A stretch of DNA of 64,000 nt from Gnetum montanum. Its lineage: Eukaryota > Streptophyta > Gnetopsida > Gnetales > Gnetaceae. The notes under the pieces were generated by a model. The model was not told the DNA's origin. It did not search any database and saw only the letters and a program-made list of their open reading frames with translations. The position numbers were made by a program, and so were the translations under genes. The stretch covers positions 125,547 through 189,546 of the forward strand of contig MNCI01028319.1 in the NCBI GenBank assembly GCA_015680685.1, given 5' to 3'. Positions 47,600 to 59,048 of the stretch are shown here, one piece after another (within the stretch, counting starts at the first letter, position 1; every line of letters begins with the position of its first letter).

Positions 47600-50355
47600 A
47601 CAACAAAATAATAAAATTGGGGAAGCTTTTGTAGTTCTTGGAGGTGGTGGCTCTTCCATTGGTCGCTTCCTTGTGTCATCAAGCTTCTAGAATTTGTAAT
47701 GATTTAGGAGCACCTGCAACTTCTCCTCCTCTGTTCTCAGGTCATGCACCATCTAGGTTGATGATGCAATGTGTGATGGAACTAGTACATCCCACGGACA
47801 TGGTAGCTGCGGGAACACCTGATTTGCTTTTACATACCACACTGTGAATTGCCCCCATTCCTCCCAAAAAGCCTTAGCCTATTCTCTTAATTTATGATAA
47901 TTTTGTAGTCTCTTGGCTAGGTTTGAAGCTACATCTCTTGACCCATGGTAGTGAGCCTTAATTGTTTATAGTTTCGAGTTTGCCATGTTAAGTTTCTATA
48001 GAATGTATTTCCTATCTACAAACTCTTTCTCATATAAAGCATAGGTGGCTACAACCTATTGTTCTAATTCATTTCTAGGCCAACCTCTTGTTAACATGGC
48101 AAGGTTAGTATAATGAAGGTTAGCTAACAACATGTACTCCTTCAAATCCCCAATCTGTAGGTCCTTATTTTTAACCTGCTTAGTGGACCAGGGCATAGCT
48201 ATGCAAGATGAGCTTCAAGTCAAGATTTTGGGCTAGCATAGAACTAATGTAGGCCTTTACCATTTGGATTTCTTTTTCATTGATTTACTTATTCATGCCA
48301 ATCTGGTCCCAGAAGTGCTCTTTTAGCTTATCATGCTTCTTAGCCATATACTGCCACATGCTTATCTCAATTGCAAACTTCTAGCATATGACATGTACCT
48401 CCTCCATTAAGAGGGTTTGGTTCTCTTTGGCCAATCTACTCATGTCCTCATTGACCCGCACTAGTTGCTCACTCAATTATGGATGCTTTCTTCCAAAATG
48501 TTTTTTTGCTTCTCAACAATCGTCAACGTTGCATTGTTAGCAACAAGCTGCTTGTTTTCTTCCTATGTAGTGGTCAATGCCTTCCCATGAGCATATGCTT
48601 GGGCTTTAGTGACTGAGGCATTCCAGACATCTTTCTCCTTTTCTTGTTTAGCCACTTTATTTTGCTCAATCAATTGTCCAATTGCTCTATTTGAAATTGC
48701 TCCAACTAGTTAGGTGCAAGAAATTGGGAAGGATACCTTCTTTTGGCTCTTAAGGTGATAAGCTCTTATTGCAATTGAAGTACCTTTTCTTTTGCGTGCT
48801 CTGCCCTAGTTTTTGCCATGACTGGTTTTCCCTTTGTCACTATGAGGTCAGATTATATTGTAGTGACATCACTAGGGATGTGGAAGAGGGTTGTCATGAC
48901 TTACCTAGTCTATAGTAATCTATCAAGCACATTCTCATGAGCTACAGGAGTCATCAAAATCCTAGCTGACATTTGTGCATATTTGGTTTCAATCAAGTCC
49001 ATCGAGGGCACAATAGGAACATTAAAGGATTCTTTAATATGGTTTGTTATTACTTCTGTTGTGCCTACCACATCTTGGTGCTGCATGACCACGACTATGG
49101 CATCTTCTCCTTTTTCAAGAATCACTTGGAAAGATGCAAGATTTCTAGAGATTTGCTATGACCACTAGGCTTCTCCTCTTGATTGCAAAGAAATCTACAC
49201 CCTTGATGCATGAATAAAAGCTGTAGGTTGAATGGCAACATCAATGACTCAAAAGAGGTTGGATTCATCCTTACTTCCCCAGCTAAGAGTTTTAGCAATT
49301 TGTTGCAGATGGTTGATTGCAAGCCTATAATCCTACAGTGGTGGCAATGGAACTTGTGGCTCTCACCATTGCTCTAGTTCTTACTTTAGCTCCTTCTTTG
49401 GTTCTTGTTCTTGCTCTTCACCAAGGCCTTTTCTTGGTACCATGAATTTAAGCAACTTAGAGAATGAAGCATTTTGGGCCCTTCTGGGAATGTCATTGGT
49501 GCATCCCAAGATTCTAGCATGCTTGGATAGCTTTCTGATCAAACAAGGGAATGGAAGTGTCAGCTTCATCACCTTTCTTTCCTCAAACTGTCATTGAATT
49601 TCCATGAAGTATAGTTTGGCAAGGTTGACATTGTATTTGTCCATTTAGATTGTAGTTCCTTTGGCCATGTAGGTTGATACACTATTGAGCCCTTTAGTGG
49701 GGAAGAGATGGTATGTGTTGATTTTGAAATATATTCTCTCTTCCAGAGTCAGCTCATTGTATATTTTTTCTTCTTTATTATATGCTCATTTCAGCCACAG
49801 CTTCCTTGTTTTTGCATCAAACCTTGTGAATAGATATGCTACCTTAGCCCCCACATTAGGTATATTTAGAGCCTCTAGAATGGCATTGACTAAGAAAGAA
49901 ATAAAGACTCTGCCAATGTTGATGGTGGTGCCCTCCTCATTATTGTGCCAGACTTAGTATGTCTCACCAAGGTACCATTACCAACTTTCAAAAAGAATGT
50001 AATATAAAGGTGAGGCCTAAAGCTGAGTTTTGGCCACCTTGGGGACAAATTTTATGAATGGCCCTAAGTTCATTTCCATGATGATCGTGGTCAACATGAA
50101 TTGTTCTTAGATGGCTTGGAGGCATTCTTGGAACAAAGTAAGGTGTTGTCCCTACGCTTAAGCCTCTAGTCCTATAGCCTCTACCTGGACTGACTGTCTT
50201 GTAATAGGGGCCTCTTGATGAATGCTAGATGATTGGGCCTTCTGTTCTTCATGCGTAGCTTGTGAGCCTTGTTCTCCTAATTGGCCTCTGCCACCTCTCA
50301 AGCATTTCCTTACACCCCGCAAAAGTCGTTCTTGTCCTCCTCTTTTTGGAACCAT
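47600..50355 (-). pseudogene. PTPP/coiled-coil gene, copy 3 (decayed)
   Basis: The start at 50355 reads MVPKRGGQERLLRGVRKCLR, Arg/Gly-rich. After stops and shifts the PTPP-like core LTLPFPCLIRKLSKHARILG lies at 49572-49500. A helical region follows, including SDLIVTKGKPVMAKTRAEHA near 48860-48780 and matching copy 2 at SDLIATKGKLVMAKTKAKHV. The C-terminus ends in MEEPPPPRT near 47660-47640, matching MEEPPLSST of copy 2. The order of parts is the same in both copies, showing one ancestral gene of about 900 codons. Function unknown; this copy is inactive. Confidence 0.65.
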
Positions 50356-52058
50356 CTGTAATCAATCAAGGATTTGGTGTTACTAAGGTGTTTTTCATTT
50401 ATCATCAATAGGGTTATACCTTGCTCATGTCCTTAGTTTCATTAAGTTCTTGGTTCATGTGATTGCAGAGTTAGAAAAATTTTATGTAAAATGCCCAAAA
50501 AGCGTTAACTTCTTTTATGACACTTTGCAATTGACTTCTTTTTCCTTATGTATGGCTTATAATGATGATTGTGATTCCTTAGGTGACATAATTAAGGATT
50601 TTGGCATTCATACAATTGATTTTTGATTAAAATACTTAAGTTTTTAAACATTCTTACCCTTATAATACCTTTTAGGCGATAGAAATTTTCAAAAAATTGG
50701 TGCAAGTTTTCCACACAAGCACTCCCCCTCAACGAAATTGAACACTTTGAGATCAAATAGGTTTAAAAACCACAGAAATTGGAGCAGTATGGAGTTAGAT
50801 ATCATGTGTGGAAGTTGGATGCATAAGGCTCTTATTCAAGAGAGAAAAATATAGAAACTCCCCTAGCAACAATTGATGAGAATGAACTTTGGAGCATCGT
50901 GAGGGCCCTATTTATAGGTTTTTGTGGACCCAATATTGGGCACTCGACATCGGGTAGTTGATATCAACTTCCAATCGATATTGGGTACCCGATATTGGTG
51001 GTCTCAAAATTACACTTCATGGTGACATTCAACATGGAAAATGAAGCTCTATGATTGGCTAGAAGGTTTCATGTAAAGTCCAAAGTTCTAGGGTAAGTGA
51101 TAATTCATATTTAGGCACTGGTAATGTTAGAAGATCAAATTGCAAGAATTAAAAGCTTTTGAAGATGTAAGAAAAGGGTACTGAGTCCATGATAAGAACA
51201 AATAGGTTTTATGATAAGGGAAGATGATAAGAATAGATAGGTTGTATGATAAGCATTAGAGTTGGAAAAAGATAATGAATGTGGACTCGTTTGAGGACAA
51301 ACGAAATCTAATGGGGGTAGATTGCCATATCCCCATTCCCAAATGATGCTACTACATAAAGAAAATGGTGCCTCTTCATAACAACTAGTAATGTTATTAT
51401 AACAATACCCAAAAGGGTAGTTGTAATTAAGCCCCAAAAGGGCACATTGTAATAATGGACATGTCTATTGGGATTAACCTTTGGAGGTTTGATGCAAGAC
51501 ATTTATACCTAGGCTTAGAGGTCATGCTAACATGGAGTGGCAAAATCCGTACAAGCAAGTCACAAGAGCTGGGTGAAGTCAAATGGGAAGTGGATTGGGT
51601 ATCCCTTTTGGCTAGGTTACAGGCCTAACCATGATGGCAGTGCTAGATTGCCTCTAAGAGATAGATGCCAAAGGAAGAAAACCCCAAGGAACACTCTCAG
51701 AGCATGATCCAGATACTTTATTTCATATCAATAAAGCATTCATTTCTTTCTATTTCTACATTTTCCTTGTTATTTTCTTTCTTCATAATATCTAATATAA
51801 CATATATTTGATGTTTGCTATGACATTCGAAAATAGGATATCACAATGGGCATCCTCTAGTCTTCTTTATCATTGGTTCTATCGTTGTCTCTTTGTAATT
51901 CTTTGGCAAGCAGTGATTTGTCTTTAACTGAAGCCATGTTGAAACTGTGATTCTTGTTAAGTATGTATGTATTTAAATTTGTTAAAGGGTATGTGATTTA
52001 GCTTTTTAATTTTGGATACAACAAACTTTGTGAAATCAATTACTTAGCATACATTGAC
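50356..52058. other. 5' leader of the PTPP element, non-coding
   Basis: 50356-50760 holds the conserved leader blocks. The part 50900-51010 contains repeated GATATTGGG-type motifs (CCCGATATTGG, CAATATTGGGC). 51010-52058 shows no gene; the frames at 51135-51502 have no known domain. Confidence 0.45.
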
Positions 52059-52080
52059 TATCCTCGGCAACAACGACCAA
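52059..52080 (-). promoter_or_regulatory. Primer binding site of the PTPP element
   Basis: On the minus strand it reads TTGGTCGTTGTTGCCGAGGA, the Gypsy TGGCGCCGTTGCCGGGGA type, next to the LTR. Confidence 0.75.
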
Positions 52081-52963
52081 TGATGAGCAATGGAGTAATC
52101 CAACACCCAACCATACAAGTTACAAGTGTTCATGCATAGCTTGATCATAATCTGTAGATATATAATGTTAATATGTTAGTAATTGAGTTAAAGTTCGAGA
52201 CCGTTGTCTTCCCACTCTGAGTTAGTGAAAGCTAAGTGTATGGTTTAACTTGTAGTGAAGCATGTGATAAATGATGTTGTTAAGCCCATTCTTATTCCTA
52301 GCAATAAACATAATTGAAAATGAGATTTAATCTAAGTCTAAGTATTTACAAAAATGTAAATCTACTCTAGCCTAAGGTGATGAGTATCTGGTCCTGATTT
52401 TTTGTACACACCTTGGACTTCGTGTAATCATTATTAGGCTACCAAGTGTTATGCTATTGGGTGTACCAAGTAATAATGCTACTAGGCTTACCAAAAAATT
52501 ATACTTCAGTGCTTCAAATTAGTTGTACTCATTCCACTTACTATAAACAAGTAAAGGTAAAGTGCTTTGGAAAAGTAAAACATGAAGCTAGAAAATAGAA
52601 AACATTGTTCTAAGTAAAAATAGTAAATACTAAATGGATGTTATAATGATGTGAAGTAATCTCAATCTTTATTTCTATTTACAAACTATGCTCAAGTACA
52701 ATTTGTTTGAATAAAGACTCCGCTCAATTACTAAACATCACATTGCGAGCATTCACCTCTAGTACTAAACTATGGAACAAAACTGCAAGAGTTTGGATAA
52801 GGTATGGAATGGAAAGTTGTTGGATCGTGCAACCAAGTGTCATATTTATAAGGCTACACACATCCTAAGACATCATATCAATGATGACATAGCATGTTCT
52901 GCAACATTGTATCAATGACATCGTTGCTATGATGTCATTTTCACAGAAAAATTGAATTTATCA
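52081..52963 (-). repeat. 5' LTR of the PTPP element
   Basis: 883 bp, partner of 42527-43415. Confidence 0.85.
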
Positions 52964-55430
52964 CAAAGTTTAGTAAAGCTTGGCATAGTGCATTTCTTGT
53001 GATCTACAAGTAAATTAGGGGACTTCCTAGCTCAGTTCTCTTTTTGGGAAGGTTTTTTAGCCTTCATTTAATTCATAACTACATGGGTTAGCATGACAAT
53101 TTGCACATTTGAGGGGCTTTGATTTGAAGATGGCTTAGATGATATCTAGGAGGTTGTTAGTATGGGGTGGATACTTAGAAGGACTCACTAGACTAAAAAA
53201 TGAGTGCTTCCAAGGCTTACACTTGAAACCACTTAAGTTGTCATCCATCTATAAAATCATAGCTTTTATAGCATTCTACTATTATGGGTATAAAGTGATT
53301 TCACCTTGCATGAGAGGAGGAGATGAAAAAGGATTTGGATCATGTGTTTGAGAGTGTTGGTAGGGAGGAGAAGTATAAGAGAAAGAGGATTCGACTCATG
53401 GAGTGGTAGGTCTATGATACTTAGGAGGACAATGATGATGAGTAGAGACATATGTGATAGAGTCACTTGAAAATATAGGCTGTTAAACATAATATTTGTG
53501 AAGATTGGGTTGTCTATAAGGATACTACTGCCTTGGTGATGGCATCCCCCATAACTATGGGTTTTGCCACTACTAATAGTACTCTTAAGGTTGAGATGGA
53601 GCCCCACTTCAATAGTACAATTGTTGATGATAAGGCTACTAATAGTTGCCTTGAGAATAAAACAACCTTGTAGATGTCTCCCTCTTGATGATATTTGGGT
53701 TTAGGGTAGAAATTCCAAATTTCTAAAGATNTTCTTAGGGTCTATGTTCGAGGAAGACTATAAAAAATGAGAGCCCATCAAATCCAAGGGTTTATTAATC
53801 AAGTGGCAAAGAAAGAAGATGAAATAAAAAAAGAGTGTGTAGAAAACTACAATAGGAATCCCTATATCCACAAAAAGAAGGTTTATCTTTATGAGCCAAA
53901 TAAGGAAATACCATTGCAGGAAGTTGTAGAAAGAAAAACCTTGTTCATCCAAAAATTAGATACTAAAATTTCAATAAAGATTAATAAAATCTAGAACTTG
54001 ATAGATGAAAAATTTCAAACAACATTAAAGCTATTGAATGAGAAGGAAAATTAAGAAAGAGTTAAGCATAAAAGCAAAAGAAAGAAGAAAGATACAATAA
54101 GGAGCTATTACTAGTAGAAAGGAAAAGTAGTTGCAAAGGAAAATGTTGCAAACTCTAAATTAGAGAATAATAATTCTAATATCTGGTAATATGATCATCA
54201 TAAGGGTTATTATCATGTGATGTCACATCTTTAGAAATTTGGAATTTCTACCCTAAACCCAAATATCATCAAGAGGGNCAAGGCTACATCAAGGGATTTA
54301 TGATTATCTTATTTTCATTCCTAGAGCTACTTCATCGAGTTGGACATCCTAGAGTATATTGATACTTATCATTGAATAGCTATAGTTATTGGATTTAGTT
54401 GTCCCTCCGATGCTTAGTAGGAATATATACTACATTCCTAATGTTGATGATGTTCCTTGTAGCAAGTAATAGTTCATCATAATCATCATGGTTCACATGG
54501 TCCCTATCATGACCATGTCTATTATGTTGTTGCCTACTATGCCTATGTTCATGTTGGTGTCTAGCTTTCTACTTATGTCCACATTCTCTTCCATCATCCC
54601 TATGATGGTTTCTTTTGTCATCTCCATGAAGTCTACAATCATTACCTCTCTTGCCCTGATTACATTTACCCTTATCGAAGCTTGATGAATTGAGAGAGTT
54701 GTGTTAGATTTCTCTCATTCTTGTGATTCCTTTAATGTTCTTTTTGTTTTATATTAGAGGACCTTGGCCTTGAGGCTCCCCTTATATTAGTTTCCATTCT
54801 CCTCTTGCCTTAGTTGCATACCAAGGCTAATCATAGTCATGAATGGTTCATTTTATCTTCACTGAGGATGAAGGATTTTGGCAATGAGATCGACCATATT
54901 GATAATTAGTGTTCTTCTTGTCTAACTACTATGTTAATTGAATGATAGTTCCTTTTTTCTTGGAAGCTTTATGACTTGCCTTCATGAAATAGTCCTTTCA
55001 AAATTGGGCCTTTGTGGACTAGTAGGACCTCGATATTTCATTAACTACTTTGTAGTTTGAAGTTGTTGCTTCAAGTTCCACCTTCATCAATGTTGTTGTG
55101 AGCATCAATCACATTGAATAGTCAAGTAATAATATAATGTTGTCTTTCAAGTCCCTCCATCATAGGTGTTTATCTTAGTTTCATCTTGGGATCAATTCAA
55201 ATGTTGGTATACCATCTTTAATTATTATGGCACTTCATCTAGATTCTTAACGGTTTTATCATGTCCCTTTGTTGTGTCATCAATAGGTGAGAAATTTGCC
55301 TTGTGAGAAAAAGTTATTTTGTAATTGATAAGTGTGCTTTGAATAAAATATTATTATTTTCAAGTGGTAAATCATTTTAGACTTTAATAAAAATCATTAA
55401 ATGATTTGAACTATCTAAAATACTAATACT
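52964..55430 (-). pseudogene. Gypsy gag relic of the outer element
   Basis: Read leftward from the primer site at 55451: gag N-terminal part to 54800, then a His/Asp/Arg-rich region at 54685-54490 (HRHSRQQHNRHGHDRDH) and LLATRNIINIRNVVYIP near 54450. Next comes the block 53732-54277, whose open frame (53767-53994, INQVAKKEDEIKKECVENYN) points the wrong way. Then a Tyr/Pro-rich region at 53640-53270 (NLHKYYV, SITYVSTHHHCPPKYHRP) leads to the protease junction at 52968. If the block 53732-54277 is turned round, all of it reads on the minus strand. Stops are frequent. Confidence 0.6.
53680..54278. other. 51-bp inverted repeat with single Ns, likely contig-joining artefact
   Basis: 53680-53730 and 54227-54277 are exact reverse complements over 51 bases. 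Each is followed by exactly one N (53731 and 54278). The identity without a single change in otherwise old, decayed sequence, and the Ns at both junctions, point to assembly overlap rather than a biological hairpin. Confidence 0.85.
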
Positions 55431-55432
55431 AA

Positions 55433-55451
55433 TCCTTGGCAACAGTGCTAA
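55433..55451 (-). promoter_or_regulatory. Primer binding site of the outer Gypsy element
   Basis: On the minus strand it reads TTAGCACTGTTGCCAAGGA, next to the LTR and near-identical in its 3' part to the site at 23667. Confidence 0.75.
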
Positions 55452-56340
55452 TGATGTAGAGTAGACATTATATCCAACCATATAGATCACAAGCATTCAT
55501 GTGCAATCTGGTCAAATTCCATTGACTAAAACTAGTTTAAATGTCTTAGATAGCTAAGCATTATATCATTGATCAATGTCTTTCTAGTCACACTTGTGTG
55601 GGCATAGTTTGTATGGTCAAGTGTGATTGAGGCACATGATGAAAATATTATTTTTTTAAAAAATAAAACATTAAAATTCTAAACTACTTAATTTAAGTGT
55701 AAGAAGAAAATCTAGTTTAGCTTAGGCACAAAGCATCCATTTCCAACTTACTATACACTTCCTAAACATGCATCAATGTTGTTGGGTTACCAAATGCTCA
55801 TTAATAGGTCCACCAAGTATCCACTACGAGGATTACTAAATGGTAATGCTTTTATGTTTGAAATTGTTTGTACTTATTTGATTTAATTACGTGCGGTAGA
55901 AATAGAATAATTAAATATATACTTTGAAATTAACAAATAGTTAAAGTAAATTACAATTAAAGATATCATAAAACTAAGCTAAGTGTTGTAATAAAGATAA
56001 TGGATATAAATTTTATTATTGCCATGAAGATATGTTTAGGTACATATTCACTTGAATAAAATGTTGTAAAATCCACTTAGTTCACATTGCAGGTACTTGA
56101 TTACTATTACTAACTACTACGAAAACAAACTAATAGAATTTTCTTGTGGGAATGATCAAATGGTACCATAAATGCGGTGGGTACATACATTTATATAGGC
56201 ATTTATTCAACTTACGTTAATTCTAATACGTTGATGAAGCAATGCATATGTTGGCATTGATGCATCAACATGATTGACTAAAATTGACGTTTATTAGTGA
56301 TTAAGCATGTGATGTACTAGCAAAACAATTTAATAATATT
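55452..56340 (-). repeat. 5' LTR of the outer Gypsy element
   Basis: Starts TGATGTAGAGTAGACA and follows the family landmarks (ATATCCAACCATATAGATCA, a central GGGTTACCAAATGC block, a TTTATATAGGC TATA region read from the minus strand near 56190-56200). The right end lies between about 56290 and 56345. Confidence 0.65.
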
Positions 56341-56368
56341 TACCACTAAGATGTATAGTAAAATTAAA

Positions 56369-56632
56369 TAATGAAGTGTTAGCCTAGTAGTAAGGCACTT
56401 GATTTCAAGTCTCTATGTCATAGATTTGATTCCGATGGACAATGCTCAGTTATGTAAAATTCTAATTAGACTATATATCTTAGGGTGTACCTATGTTTCA
56501 CTTATTTCAGGTTCTAGTACCTTTGATATAGTAAAATTAAAACTTTATAACTTGATATTTTCTAATAGAATTGTACCCATAACTTGGAGTTTTTGAATTA
56601 GAGTCTTACCTCCAGGCTAATACCTTATTATT
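56369..56632. repeat. Inverted pair of tRNA-derived SINE-like repeats
   Basis: The plus copy starts GAAGTGTTAGCCTAGTAGTA with a B-box-like AGATTTGATTCC at 56421. The minus copy begins at about 56630 (GGTATTAGCCTGGAGGTAAG on the minus strand, then GACTCTAATTC). The two are arranged tail to tail and meet near 56490-56520. Confidence 0.6.
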
Positions 56633-56854
56633 CAAACATAACAACATTGTAGTCTTCACAAGATACACAACAAAACAATTGTGAGAGCATAATGACATTA
56701 TAGCTTTTACATTGTACACAACAAAAGAGTGTGTTAGTAAGTGTGGGGGAACATGCCTTTTCAAATAGGCCAATATTGTATCCACCTATAAGAGAACAAG
56801 AAATTATGAAGAAAAAAGATAGGTGCTTTGAATAGGGGAATATAAGAGATATTA

Positions 56855-57130
56855 GAGTCAACCATTTGAATGGATAACTATGATTGACTCTATAGTAATA
56901 AGACTCGAGTTGGAAACTGGATTCTAATTGATAATACTGAGTTATAAAGTTTTAATTTGAGTATATATTTTGAACATAAATATAGGTAAACAACACAATA
57001 TCAACGATGAGGTGTTAACTTAGTTGTAAGACTCTTGATTTGAAAGGTCCAAGTTATAGGTTCCATTCTCATGGACAATGTTAAGTTATAAAGTTCTAAT
57101 TGAACTATATATCTTGGGGCAATGTTGCTA
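56855..57130 (+). repeat. Further SINE-like copies, one partial
   Basis: 57008-57130 (GAGGTGTTAACTTAGTTGTA, then GATTTGAAAGGTCCAAGTTA) is a third copy of the 56369 repeat. 56895-57000 (AAGACTCGAGTTGGAAACTG onward) is a partial copy lacking the first part. All share ATAAAGTT(C/T)TAATTxxACTATAT. Confidence 0.55.
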
Positions 57131-58006
57131 TTTGATGGCCACTACTCATTATGCTTATGTGTCCATGGGTCCCACCCTTACATGTCTATGAGCTGCAGCT
57201 TTGGTATGTGTTTGAAATAATAAAATAGAGGTTACAAGTTTAGGTTTTTGACTTCCTAAGTTCAAGTATTTTCGTTTTTGAATTCTTGCTTCTTGCATTT
57301 TTATGCAATTTTTTTCTTAATGTATAGATGTTCACATGCAATTTTCATGAACATGGGAGGGGTGTGTGTGTGGGGTGTGGGTGGATGTAGGGAAGGCAAG
57401 GAGAGAGGGAGGGATGTTGTGGGTGGAGGTAGTGTTTGTTCAAAAGAATGACTATAAGTACACCTCCACTAAAAAGCATAAACGAGGTTGGGGTGTGGCA
57501 GGTGAAGTTGGTGTTTTTCAGAACTCAAAAGAACTATAAGGACACCTTTATCAACAGGTAAGCGAGGGTGGGGGTGGCAAAGAATGGCAAAGAATCATAA
57601 TGACTATAAATAAACCCTAAGATGTATAGCCAATAGAGACTTTAGAAAAATTCAAGAGGAATATAATGATATTTCAAATGTGAGTAGCAACTCCTTCTTA
57701 TCAAGAAGATGACGTAGTAACTCCTTGCCTACCAAGAAAATGAGGTAGCAATAGAGACTTTAGAAAAATTATAGAGAGATACTTTAAATGTGAGTAGGAA
57801 CTCCTTGCCTATTAAGAAAATCAGGTAGTAATAAAGGCGTGTGAAGGAAATTTGGATGTGTTCCTCAATTTCCAAGCATCGTCAGTTGGAAGCGGCGGCG
57901 AAATCGATTGTCCTGGGGCGGAAAGCGTAGGGCTACATTCGAGATACGCTGGTCCGGGTACGTTGGTTCTGGTCACAGCTGCGCTGATATCTTCGAATCC
58001 TTGGCA
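57131..58006. other. Upstream flank of the 58-kb gene
   Basis: Holds a GT/GGT-rich stretch (57355-57420) and a repeated phrase TAGCAACTCCTTxxTATCAAGA / TAGGAACTCCTTGCCTATTA at 57685, 57715 and 57790. GC content rises from 57880. No TATA box is obvious. The frame open from 57908 continues into the gene, but its first 33 codons are probably 5' leader. Confidence 0.5.
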
Positions 58007-59048
58007 ATGAAATCGAAGGTGGCCGCTGGCGAATTTGAAGTTGAAGAGGAGCAAGGGGACGGTATCACAGATTACGAGAAGCAGAGGCTTCAGAGATTGC
58101 AAGAGAACCATGCCAAATTACAGGCTCTTGGTATTCCTTCGCTTGCATCTGCAGCCGCAGCCGTTGCAAGGAGCGACCGAAAGACATCCACTGGAAGCAC
58201 AAAAGCAGGGAAAAAGAAGAGGAAGCAGCACCAGCGTGAACACGATAGCGATTACGAGCCTACTCATGACGAGGACGAAGAAGAAGAAGATGAAGACGAT
58301 GATGAAGAAAAAGAAGGAGATGACAAATTGCAGTTGCCCGCTCACGCCAAGCGAAGCCGCGCAAAAAACTACAAAACAAAGGTAATTACAGGTATACGGA
58401 CTTCGTTTTCCATTCTCAAATTCCCTTTTTGAAGAGTTAAAAAATGGTTTTATTAAGGAGAAAGATGCACATCAATTTTTCAATGATTTGTTGTGAAGTG
58501 ACTTGCACCAAATTGTTGCTAAAGGCAAAGAAAATGAAGTCTCTGGATTCTTTACCGCGAGAAACTGTGAAAGACGAGCGTACATTTGTGGCTTTTCATC
58601 AAGCTGACTTAGACGACGGCGCTGCATTGCAACAGGCACATTGCACTGATTTATTGATGTTATTTGAAAATTTTGTAAGCTTGATCATTTATTTGGACGC
58701 TTCGTGGAAAAAATCTTCATAATTTATTGGCTGGATTCCGTGTTTGCGCAGGCCCTTGCACTTTCCGTGGGTGCTTCAATGGAAGATTCTCTTGCCATAG
58801 CCGCAGCTTCCAGGGCAGACTTGACAGAGCAGACTAAGGATGATGCTGGAAAGAAACCAAATTCAAAATCTAGAAGACTAAAGGATAAAAAACAGGTAAC
58901 TATTTTTTTATGGCATTTCTTTTTTAATGCTTAGCGGGCATAAAACCCCACTAATGAATTCGCGGAGTTTCTTCTTTCTTTATTCAGAATATGAATTCAA
59001 TCAACCTATTAGAAGATGAGGCGTTGGCATATTTCTTGCTTTTTGATG
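58007..59048 (+). CDS. Host gene, exons 1-4, probable ubiquitin-interacting motif; 3' part not found
   Basis: I do not recognise the gene by name. Exon 1 (58007-58381, 125 codons) starts MKSKVAAGEFEVEEEQ. It holds a DYEKQRLQRLQENHAKLQAL segment, a KKRKQHQREHD basic patch (likely nuclear signal) and a run of about 25 Asp/Glu-rich residues. Exon 2 begins at an acceptor near 58525-58540 (KSLDSLPRETVKDERTFVAF) and ends either at 58635 (GC donor) or 58674 (GTAAGC). Exon 3 is 58752-58895 (ALALSVGASMEDSLAIAAAS, ends KDKKQ), exon 4 is 58988-59048 (NSINLLEDEALAYFLLFD, ends GATG before GTAAGT). All these junctions are phase-compatible. With the 58635 donor the protein reads DDGAALQQALALSVGASMED across exons 2-3, a UIM-like helix. 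Exon 4 resembles the start of an EF-hand-like region, but weakly. Later exons probably lie beyond the window. Codon quality and GC mark it as a real gene. The alternative ATG at 57908 seems less likely. Confidence 0.7.

Larger units (their letters stand above)
42527..52963 (-). mobile_element. 10.4-kb LTR element with two PTPP/coiled-coil units and no pol
   Basis: LTRs of 889 bp (42527-43415) and 883 bp (52081-52963) start TGATGAG and end TTTATCA on the plus strand. Flanks CTAAG (42522-42526) and CAAAG (52964-52968) form a 5-bp target duplication with one mismatch. The primer site lies at 52059-52080 and the purine tract (GTGGGGGTA on the minus strand) at 43416-43424. The interior holds two related genes in the same direction, separated by a truncated LTR (46748-47439). 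I see no gag, protease, reverse transcriptase or integrase. It is therefore non-autonomous, presumably mobilised by Gypsy relatives that share its LTR family (inference). Confidence 0.75.

Noticed and set aside
53680-54277. MITE or hairpin element with 51-bp terminal inverted repeats
   Set aside because: The arms are exactly identical, both end at single Ns and no target duplication is seen. An assembly artefact explains all of this.
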